Assembly: GCF_037975245.1 (NCBI RefSeq)
Contig: NC_092575.1
Span: 25,448,841 to 25,508,840 of the forward strand
Length of the DNA: 60,000 bases
Reading direction: 5' to 3'
Origin: Apostichopus japonicus
Taxonomy: Eukaryota > Echinodermata > Holothuroidea > Aspidochirotida > Stichopodidae
Positions 35,193 to 47,100 of this stretch are shown piece by piece; the first letter of the stretch is position 1; the number at the start of each line of letters is the position of its first letter. Made by a program: the position numbers and the translations under genes. Under the pieces are notes generated by a model. It was given only the letters and a program-made list of their open reading frames with translations, ran no database searches and was not told the DNA's origin.

Positions 35193-38100
35193 GTGAGATG
35201 AATGTGAAAATGAGATTTCAGTAGTCTAACGGTGCCGTATACTGGTATAGGCTACATCGTCAAGTAAGATAGGGAATAGGCATAGGCTAGACCATGCAAA
35301 CGAGTAACTAACAAGTAACAGAAGTTCCTTGATCATTCAGTCATTAACTAATGCACAGATAGTGTGTTGTCACCGTTCTGACTGAATATTGTGAGTATGG
35401 TACTCACTTGTCTTTCCCTAGTGAGTTGCCAAATACCAACAACTTGTGTACCATAATACAGCGGTCACACTAATTAGCGTCAACAGGCCGATTTCACAAC
35501 AACTCACGACAACTCAAGACAACAAGTTTAAAATACCATCAAATACAATTGATGTTATCAGAGTATATCTGGAAACACATTTAAAACTGACTGGAACCAG
35601 CGTGCATACATATTTTTCACGGGAAAAATATTTTTGTCGTAAAAATCGCCAACTTTTTCCTAACGTTGAATTGGACGACGTGATGCTATTGCGCTTGCGC
35701 AATGCCATTGGACCGAACCATTATAATATGGGTTGGTTTGTGCTAGGTTTGGGAACTGCCTTGTGTACAGTGTCGGTAAGGTGGGTTGACGTAGTAATAA
35801 AGCACCAAAGTATGGTGAATGAACTCCAAATCAAATTATTTAATGTTTTAAAAATAATGAATATTTCGTATTGTTTTCCATTGCAATTTACATAGTTATT
35901 ATCAACTTTACAGAGTCTTGCTTACCATAATTTCGCCTGGTTTTATTATTCTCTCCGTGTATTTTATTTTGTGTGTGGGCACCATTCTCGAATGAAAAAT
36001 TGCACTTACCTGTAGTGTAATGGTTCGGTCCAATGGCATTGCGTAAGCGCAGTAGCATCGTGTCATCTAATTCAACGTTAGGAAAAAGTTGGCGATTTTT
36101 TCTTGAGTTGTCGTGAGTTGTCGTGAAATCGGCTTGTTGACGCTAATTAGTGTGACCCTAACACAGGCATAGGTGAATACCAAAGGGTAGTTTTGTTTAC
36201 TACCTAGAACTTAATAGGACTGGCCTAGGCCTAAGTAGACCTAGCCTAGGCCCTTGTCCTATATTATTTAACATAAGCTGGCCTGTGTTATAGCCTAACT
36301 TATACAACTAGTATGAGTACACCAACATGAGAAGGCTTATTATAGGTGTATAAGTAAACATACCCTTGGTAATAGTATATTTATAAGTAAGAGGCGCTTA
36401 CAATGAGTACGAGTATGTTATTCAACTTCAAAGCATCACTTCTTATTATTATTAGCTTTGAAATTGTCCAGGGTACTAGGCCTGACCCTAGTTCAAATTC
36501 ACAAGGGCGATTAGGAGTACAGTTAACTCACGCTAGGTTATTGCTAAGTTGGAAGGTAAGTAGGCTGCTGCTAACTAGGCTAGTACTAGCCTAGCAATTA
36601 GACTGCCTTAGTATGAGTATATATCATACTTTTTTGTGTTCTCTAACTTTGCATATAACATTTCCTGTTTTTGCATTGATAGAAACAAGCTAAGTCTTGT
36701 TTACTAGTCGGATGGTAAACAAGACATTGATTAAAAAGTTTATAATCAAGGGTATCGAACGTAAACTGGTGCCACCATCACAACCACCTAATGTAAGATA
36801 CTCAACATTCAATGCTATATGAACTATATTTCTTCTCAAATACCTAACAAAATTTTGTCCACTAAGCCATGCAACTGGAACCTTAAAAATCACTATTGTA
36901 TGTATGACTGAGGTTATTTACATCAAAATGTGAGAAAAAATCCTCTCAGCCAACTTTTCCAGGTCATTAGTAGCAAATTACTGGGATTATCTTATAGCAA
37001 TTTAAAGTGATAAGTTTCTATAAATGTTACTGACCAGTACAATATAGAATGTACATGATAAACAATTTAATAGTAGTTTTAGTTGGAGTGGTGACTTTAT
37101 GACAGCACTTAACATCACATGTTCTCAATGCATCTTGTGCAATATGCATTTGCCTATTAAAACTGTGCAATAGTGTTTAGTGGTGATATTCTGACTGCTA
37201 CAGTCATTAGGTCGCAAAGGCACTTTTTTTCAAAATCGTGGCTTAGTATCGAGGCTTTCTTACACCACTTTTGGAGAATTTTTGTTTCATCTAGTCTCTA
37301 AAGGATGTATCTTATTCTCTGTGCCAATATTGACTTGGTTTAATAAGATATTTACATGTTGAATTAGTGCCTTAATGATGGTTTACAATAGGCTTTTATC
37401 TATAGCTTAAAACAAAATGTTTAAAATTGATGTAAGTTGGAAACTTCAAATTTGCACTTTAAAGCAAGTTTGAATTATTTCACCTGTTCATAAAATCATG
37501 CAGATAGATTTGACGTTTATTTGCAAGTGTTTATATCTCCCATCCTACAAGCCTGTCAGGGCAATATTGCCTTGAAACAACTGAGACGTAGGCCTACCTA
37601 CTCATGAAAGTTTCAGTACTAGTAAAAGACATTCCATTGGTAAGAAAATAAATATCATTGGGTTGAAAACATTGCATATTCCTTTGTAACAAGCAATTGT
37701 GGTATAACATGCAGCCTTGCAGTACAAATGCTCAGTCAATGTTACAACTGAAAAAACTTTAGATTCTTTATTAGTGTACTGTATGTATGTATAGCGTAGT
37801 ACTAGGCCTACATACAGTTGTAATGTATACATAGTACAGTTGGAAATTATGTGAACTCAGGGTATGGGTTATGAAGGGGTACATGGGGGGACTGAATGAA
37901 ATTAGCAAACAGACCTCTTTTTGGACCGTCCCCGTTACTAGTATATTGTATTGAAATTTAGTTAACAATTTGCCTGGAAACTGGCTAGATACATGTTTTC
38001 TATGTCATGGCTTAATTATTACCAAACTTTGTTGTTTTACTGACAAATAGTAGAAATTCAGATATTTCTTAAAAAAGAGCCCGTGTTTGATAATTTTGGT

Positions 38101-41100
38101 GCAATATAGATATGCATATATTTATGTAAGTGTTATTTGCAAGTTTGCTTACTGTATGAACAAGTCTAAGTTGAAATACCTTTGAACAGTAATATTTCCT
38201 GTTGTTTCATACACTACTTGCAGGATCGCCATGTTCACATGGAACGTGGCAACTTTAGATCCGCCAGAGAATGATATCCTCAAGGATCTAGTTTGGATCC
38301 ACACCAAAGACTCTCCAGATATGTACATAGTATCCCTTCAAGAAGTCAGTAGTAAACCCCATGAGGTCCTTCAGAGTTCAATTTGGGAGGACCCTTGGAC
38401 AACTGCCATCTCTAACCTGGTTTGCAACAGGGGATATGTACTGGTGAGTGTTACCATATACAGTTTTTAGTTTGCTAGATTGGAAAAGTCTATACAACAT
38501 TACAGCCCAGTAGTAGCCATCTGAAACTAAAATATTTACCACCCATGGTACAGTAGATTGCCATTACTTCCCTATCTTATCTTCCCCACCAGCCCCTATT
38601 CCTTCATCTAACACCCGCCCCTCCACCTTCCACCCCTCTACTCTACAGTGTACTACATAGAATCATCAACATTGTAAATCAACTTCATGCAAAAGGCTGC
38701 TGTAGATATTGTTTGTTCAGTATATATGTTTGCTTAAGAGGCAAAGGAAAAATAAATGGTTCCTGGGTGAAGGGTTTGAACTCTACATGTACAGATTTTG
38801 ATGTGCAAAGTCAAACAGTACCTAATACCAAACATACCTTCTAATACATTTGGTAATATTGGCCCAATGCTAGCATTTCAATGCAAGTTTATATTTCTGT
38901 TCAAGTATTTGCCTTCCTGGCGATATCATTATTGATGGTGTATTTTGACAGTATTCGACTGAGATGGCACTATACAATAAACTACTAAACTGAAGAGACT
39001 TGTAATGCCTCTGAGATAAACTTGCTGGTAGCGTTACCTATATAAATCTGTGCACAGTATATACAGTATACATGTGTATGTATTTACTCCACTGAAAATT
39101 GTATATGATGATGCCATGTAGAGTCGCAAACTTGTGCACCTGTGAGGTTGTGACAAATGTCTTAATACATGTTTCACAGTATCTCTCTTCACTAAAGCTC
39201 TTTATAATGGTAAGATGACTGTTTGCCGACTGTTTGCAGATAGACAGTTTCTCAACTAATTTTGGTTACTTGCCATAGGCTGGCAATTAACCTATGTGTG
39301 TGTCTGTGTGTGTCATGGCCTATCTCAAGATAGGTAATCATATTTGGCATGTGGCTTCCCATCATTAGTTCAAGAATCCTATGGTTTTGGGTCAAGGTCA
39401 TTTGGGGTCACCAGGTTCAAAACTTGAAATCCTTGTAAACATGATATCTCCAGATGGGAAACTTTATTGGCTGCCATATATGATGACTCAATATTGCACA
39501 ATTCCTTAAATTAAGCTATTCAGTTTGTTGCACACAGGAAATGGGTTCTGTGATATCAACATTTAATACAAGATATTACAGACTTAGCTAAATTTCATCA
39601 CATCATTACATTACAGGATACTGCTTTGTTACTTTCTCAGCTGAAGTTCATCTCGTACCAAAATTGCTGGACATTATCTGTATAGTTTGATAAAAACCAC
39701 ATTCTAGCGTTATGGGTAATGGCAATACATGGCAACTTGATGTGTTATGGAAGTATGATGGCATCAAAGATGAACTGGTGTGATCAGGCAAATGTTTTTT
39801 TGGTTTTTACGTAAGTTAAAATGAAAACCAAATTTTCTGGAGGCAACACTTATAATGACCTTTAAAATTGTATCCCTGTGTGATGTAACTACTGTCCTGT
39901 TTCATCATCTTGTTGTGTCTGATATCATTTTGTGTTTGTATATTTCAGGCATCTTCATGCAAATTACAAGGACTAGTGATTCTATGCTACGCCAAAATGA
40001 TGCAGTTGCCATTCTTTCACGACATACACACAGATTTTACGAGAACAGGACTTGGAGGAATTTGGGTAGGTTATATTGCGTTTTCCCCCCGGATAACTTA
40101 AATACAATTCTACCTAACTGTCAACCTTTGAAAGAAATAGAGTTATGAGTCTAATGCCTAACCACTCCAGAATAATGCTGTAGTTCTAAGGTGAAATTAA
40201 CAACAAAAATAGTTTATATATATATTTAATATCATAGTCACTGCTTTTAGCATCAATTGATAATCTGTATTTTCTGTATACTGTAGCAACTGACATTATA
40301 ACTCTAACAATGCCATTTAGGCACAAAATTGTTATCATACTTTGTCACTAATTAGACTTGTCAACATGATACCTGATCCCCGGTACCTTCTTTTTATATG
40401 TTGCTGCATAAGTCAGCAGATAATCCTCTTCATTTTGGTGTGCACAAGTTCATGAATATTACCATGTATGGTTTACCACACTATGAATATGTTTAGACAT
40501 CGGAACCACTAAACATTTTCGTATTCTGGTTCATTTATGTTACAAAAAAACCTCCTCTTTGTGTTAATTACCGAATCATATTTGGTTTCCAAAAAGGGAA
40601 AACTATGGAGTCAATCTTACCGACCTTGCAAAATTGTAAGGGGGGACCCTTGCAAAGTCGGCAATGTCAATTACGCGGATACCAAAGTCGGTAATTACTA
40701 TTATGTCCAACAGGACAGCATACTGAAACATACTCAAAGCCGAAGCCAAGGTGACTTAATGATGTCACACATTAGGAGTCTATGCATGCTAAGTTCTTCA
40801 ATACCGCCTCTATTACCTTTTTGGGTAAACATTTCATACTGTAGTTTTGATGATGATTTTCATGAAAGGCAATTAAGGCAATTCTATTTCCAAAGCCTAG
40901 AGCCAAACAGAGTTTCTCATGTCAACAGGAAGTACATAGTCCAGTCTGTATGCCTTTTCATTGTGTTTTTCATTTTCAATTGGCTAGCATGAATGAGAAC
41001 AATATAAAGGCTAGGCAGTACGTGTATATATTCAATGGATTTCCTGTCTGCTCTACATGTAACTGCGTAATGTTACAGTGTACATACAACTTTACATGGT

Positions 41101-44100
41101 GACGTGTAACATTGCAGGATGTTTTATCATTATTTTCAATGGGGTGGGGGATGTGTCGGGGTAGGGGTTGGGGGAGGGGTTGGGGGAGGGGTTGGGGAAG
41201 TGTGGGAGTGGAGAATAATTCTCATTATCATTAAACACTCGTAACTAGTTCTGCTCTACATTTGTTTTATTAAAGTGAAAGAATTATATAAAGTTTTAAT
41301 GTTTCCTTCTTGAAATTTACATTTAAATGATCATTGCTAATATCTGTGAGAGACGTTGATCATTATAAACAGAAACAAAAACGAGACAGTCAAGAGAATT
41401 TCATTCGGCTACAGTTTGAGCAGATTAGCACACAAAAGATCAAAAACAATACAATGTTGTATCCACAGAGAAAACCTGCATTCTTGCAGTAAAATTGCAA
41501 CTTGCACTTATCGCTATTCACCACCTGCGTAGAATTTTGCAAGACGTACAAACTATGCAACACTACTTGTTTAAAACAACGTAACCCTTCATGATGTAAC
41601 CTTCTTGTTTCCAGGGCAACAAGGGTGCGGTGTCAGTCCGTTTGGATTGCTACGGCAGGAGTTTCTGTTTCGTTGCTGTCCATATGGCTCCCTTCCCTCA
41701 CCAATGGGAACAAAGAGACAAAGAATATTACCAAATCGTTGCCAGTCAGTCTTATCCGTTAGAATACACTCCACATATTTTATATCATGAGTAAGTTGTA
41801 ACCACTATTCTCTATTAGTTCTTTATATAGATGGGTCTGTCAAAGAGATGAAATCGCTGTCTTTGCTACTTGGACAGCGTTTAGTACCGATCAGGCGCCA
41901 CACTAGGTGTTCAGTATTAAATAGCTTCTGAACCCCAACTCATTTACATTAGACCTGGTGACTGGTACCAGACCCAGCGCTCGCAATTGGCGAACAGGAA
42001 AATGAGATACCTCTGTATCGGGAGAAAATGAGGCGAATCCATAAGCCATGTGACATGCAGAGCTGCTATTAATATTTACTAAGTTGTGTCAACTGATGCA
42101 CCGAACAAACTAAAGTGAGAGGATACAATGATAAATGCAACATGCCGATTCAATTGTGAATAAATTAGCATAATGTAGGACACTAGAAGACAGCCAAAAG
42201 TAACTGTTAAATTACAAATAGTGACTTAAGATAATATAAGATTATAAAATGACGATAAAGGATTAGGGTAGAGGGGGAGGTTAAAGGGGAGGGTAAAGGG
42301 TTAGGGTAGAGGGGGAGGATAAAGGGTTAGGGTAGAGGGGGAGGGTAAAGGGGAGGGTGAGGAGAGGGTAAAGAGGTAGGGTAGAGGGGGAGGCTAAAGG
42401 GGTAGGGTAGAGGGGGGAGGCTAAAGGGGGAATGGGAGGGCCCACAATAAGTTGAACTACATGGCAAATTGGCTATTATGATTCTTGGGAGAGTTGGCTC
42501 AGCAAAAAGATGGAATTATTAGTTATTGAACTGAGACTATCGGTAATGTATACATTCATCTAGAGCTATAGATGAAGAGAGCCAAGGGAACAGTCCTCAG
42601 AATGATCAATTTCATAAACCACCAACCATGGTTTGAATGATCAGTTTCAACAGTCACGCCAAAAAGAAAGCAATCACAAAAGATACTAAATTCTATGAAA
42701 TGACAATTTAAACATTCTTACTCTCTATTCAGATCACTTGTTCCAAAAAAAAAAATTCTCCAATTTTTTATTAATTTCCTCCATGAAAGTAAAAGAGTGG
42801 GTTTATTTTTCTTGAAAACCCCTCACTCCTGCTTTAAACTGAGATGTGTGACTGAGCTTTTTTTAGCTCATGTCACATCTTGACAGTCTTGATACTGACA
42901 GCTACAATGCAGTCATATCATTCGTATGGGTAAAGGACTCACAATATGGTAATAACGGTGCCGTCAGAAGTGTTCTTCACAACAGGTGAGAAGTCTTTCA
43001 CACGTCTGTTTGAAGAGCTTAAAGCAGGGTTGTCCAACCTTTTGCAGAGGAGGGCCACATGGAATGATTATGATGAAGGATGGGGCCGCATGAACCCTAC
43101 GCTCGATATTTTGCCCGAAGCCCAAGGCAACAAAATGTGAGCACTGCGCGCGGAGCGCACTGATTTATTTTCCTTCCTGATAAAACAGATGAATAAAGTC
43201 CAGCCGCCCCCCCCCCCTCTCACTAACTGACCTGTATGCAGTTTTTGGGACCCAGAAGGTTCGAATGATTGATTATATAGCTTCAAATTGTTATCAATAA
43301 ATCTGCTCACTAAAATTTCGCACCGTAGAGCATCTCTGGCGGGCCGGACGCAACCCTGCGGCGGGCCGGACTGTGGCCCGCAGGCCCTAGGTTGGACAAC
43401 CCTGGCTTAAAGGAAAGGGTCGTCTTGGGACTGAACAGTTGACGCATCATCTTGAGAATTTTCTGCATGATGTTGGACGTCAATATTTCCGTCCATTGAG
43501 AATCGAAATAAATATATCTATGAACCGTTAACATTGTGTATCATTTTATTACATTTGTAATAAAAAATGGTGTGATTTCGTTAACAATAATAAAGGTGAT
43601 CTGATACTACTTCTGTTGTTGGCCTTTTCGGTGATACTTATCAATCCAAAGAGGGAGACCGAATTCTTGAAAAAGTCAAATTCAGTGTTCATTTTCATTT
43701 TTTTGGTTGAATGTAGGGTTAAATAACAGTTCAAATTTTGCGATTCTTTAAAAGCAAATTAACCATTGATTATTTTTCTTATTATTATCGTATGTGATCT
43801 CACTCCAAAGGTGCGTTTCTTCCTCAAAACTTAAAAAGAAAGTGCCACGGTTTGGGTAAAAATGATCCAAACTTCATCTTCTTGCAGCTACATCTTCTGG
43901 CTGGGAGATCTCAATTATAGATTTGAGGATTTAACAGCCGAAGTAGTGAAATTCCTCAGTTCCCCAAAAAAACTTCATGTGCTTCGAGAAAAGGATCAAC
44001 TCTTGTTGACAATCAGAGGGAAGAGGGCGTTTGACCAATTTCAAGAGGGTGCTCTAAGCTTCGTGCCCACTTACAAGTATGATCTTGGGCAGAACACCTT

Positions 44101-47100
44101 CGATAGCAGGTAAGATGTTTCACTGATCCAGTCAAATTCTTTCTTCCATGTTCTTATACAATTCTCTGATATCTATATTTATAAACCATTATCTCAATGT
44201 TGAGTTTGAAGAATGCAAGTTTATCAAGCTAAACTTCAGTACATGGCAACATAGCCAGCATCTGGATTGTTGATCCTTAGTTTATACCAAAATTTCCCAT
44301 GGATACTTTTTGTTTCTTTTGTTAATTGATGTCATTGTTTTCTAAACAATTGTATCGTAAAAAACCATACAAAGAAACTACTCAACAATCTGTGAGAGGA
44401 CCTCCCTGACATTGTCTTTTATAATGTTGTTCCAGTCATTTTTAAGAGAAAGGAAACAACATTTTCCCAAAACTAAAGATATGCTATCTCATGTTACGAA
44501 GGCAAAGTCTAATAAAAAGTTTCATTTTTTTTTCTCGTAAGGGATACATGGTTCCCCAAAAAGATGGTATAATCTTTGAATACTTCACAAAATATGATGG
44601 AATTTTCTTATCAATCGTGATAATTATGAATTAACATTGAAGATGATATTGTTTTCCTTATTTATTAAGGAAAAGCAGAATTAGATTAGAATGTTATCAT
44701 GATGTAACCAGCCAAGTAGTGTTTATTCTTTCTACAGTAGTTACTATTGATTTTGAACAACTATTCTCCAGAATTGCAAAAGCCACTTTATTTCTTCCTT
44801 GGAGTGTCTTGTCATTCTTTCAACTTCCTTGTACAATTTCAACATAACTTTCACCTACTGTTCACTCTCCCCAAACTATTTTTATACTTTTGTTTATATA
44901 AGGCAATTAATTTGTACTCAGACGATTGAATGCAACTTTTCAAGTATGACAGTTTGACATCCTGGTTCATTTGTAAAAGGCCTGGAATCATGTTTCAAAT
45001 CAGGATTCTCTTTCATTTTGTGATCAGGATGTTGCTTCTTTCCCAGGCATCAATTTGAAAAAGAGGATATTAGCTGCAATGTTTCTCCATACAGTGAATC
45101 AAATTTACATTCTACAACCCCTTTCTATCCATTGGTTTTGTTATTGGCTCTGATTGGCCGATATTGCACCATGTGACCATGCCTGACTATCAGTTTTCCA
45201 ATAACATCTAGTAACCTTCATTGCATGCACAAATCCCTCCATCATGTTTGGAGAGATTAGAGATAGTCTATGGTTGGTAGGCAACATGGTGCATTGTCAC
45301 TTTCAACTGAGAAAGCTCACATGTAGGCTATAAAATATACTGAAAGTCAATGCACTGATCTTCTATTGAATGGGGCCCCAGTCCCCCCATTGAAATATAT
45401 GGAGGGGCGGAAGTATCATTCCGCCCCCCCGGTCAGAAAACCCCTTTTTCATTTCCAAATGAGAAAAAAATCTCATTTAGAGCACCAAATTGCATCTAAG
45501 GCCAGGTGAAAATGCAAAATTATTTACAAAATGGAGTGGGTGTTGAAGTGTGCTATATTGCACCAAATTGCATCTGAGGCCACCTGGAAATGCAAAAAAT
45601 TCCAAAGGGGAGGGGGACACCCCCTCCAGCCATCAGTCTTCAGCCCCCCCACTCAAAAGTACCTTCCAACGCCACTGGAATGGATAATTCTTTTTTGCAG
45701 TTTTGAGCCAATTTGGATAATTGCTACGGAAGCAGAATCCCTCTCCAGACTACAGTTTTTCTAATAAAAAGAACAAATTGTCTTTCGGCTGCATTTGAGT
45801 TATGAATCTGATTTGTCAAAAATGGACTTTGAGTCCATATTTTGAAAGCTAAACATGTTTCTTGCAGCTAGCAATGTCTCTTATATTAATCTGATATAGT
45901 CAGAACAAAGCATATATGTAGCCTGCATCATTCATGATGATATAGTTTTAGTCTTTGTTTTCCTTTGGAAGGCCTAACGTTAGGTTCTAGTTGAACAACC
46001 CATTGATCCAACGAGCACCTTCTCCAAGTAAAGTGGAGTATCACAAATGAACACTTCAACAGGAATTTGAGAACCTACAGTATCCAGCAATAAGCTTGTT
46101 GGCTTTAATGTATTTTGAAGGAGCTAGATCCTTGTCACTAACTAGTATTGAGTTCTGACTCTTCTAGCTGAACATCTGTCTCCTCATGAGATGCCATGGT
46201 GTGATTTTTAATTACCATCTGGTAAAGGATACTTCTACATAACATGGTACACCCTTGTGTTTCGGGTAGAACATATAGGTCACATGACTAGCGGCTTATC
46301 AGATTAGTAGGGACTGTGTTCTTTTAAGCTATTGTAGCTGACTGAGGTTCTGAGTGAAGAGGTTTAGAAATAAGCTCCTTTTTGGAGGAGAAATAGATCT
46401 CAGCTTAGAGACTCTCATCTTTGATGAAAATGTTTACTGACCCATGCAATCATGACTATTTCAAACTGAAGAAGATTTTACATGTATTTAAAAATATAAC
46501 AGTCAGCTGATGATAAAGTAAACTCCTCCTCGTCCTCTATTTATAAAAAGACTATCACAGAGAATATTTAATCTTCAAAGAAATTGAGATTTCAGGAAAA
46601 AGATTGTGGACTTCTTTGGTGCTTTGTCTGTGGTTTAAGTCTGTAGGATGTGATAGAAGTGCATTGGAGTAGACATCATGTCAGAGAGCCTAACTACCCA
46701 GATTAGATCAGTCATACCTGTAAGTTATAAAGATTGTTATAGTGTTGTATTCATAAACACCACCAAAATCAACATGATTGTCAGACTTGTCATTGATTAC
46801 ATTAGAGTTCAGAGATCAAGCCTTGAATCAGACATAACACTTCAAAAACTTTCTGCTCTATATATCTCCACCTTTAAGATAAGTTCTTCTCTTTGGAGAA
46901 ATATTAATCACCATAGTTTTATGGATATACCTTGCGAATGGAATAATCCCAAATGACAAATTAATGACCAGTGACATGTAACCTACAGCATCTCTTATGG
47001 TTAAGTATGTTGTACCTCATATATTCTATCATGTACCATTATTATGGTTTAAAAGATTTGCATTGGTTTGGAATCAATTTGTTATGTGAGCATTAATTTA

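Noticed and set aside
35446-35895. 149-codon open frame on the plus strand
   Set aside because: It lies almost wholly in the palindromic hAT-like MITE and part of it recurs inverted at 36010-36158; no recognisable domain.
38231-38443. INPP5K translation start at 38231
   Set aside because: It would cut the first beta strand; the upstream 20-base exon at 35173 joins in phase and gives a family-like start.
40537-40992. 151-codon open frame in INPP5K intron 3
   Set aside because: The longest frame in the window, but no recognisable domain, no family similarity and no matching splice sites; composition looks like chance.
42264-42440. Interstitial telomeric repeat
   Set aside because: TTAGGG occurs but as part of a longer purine-rich unit, not as a tandem hexamer.
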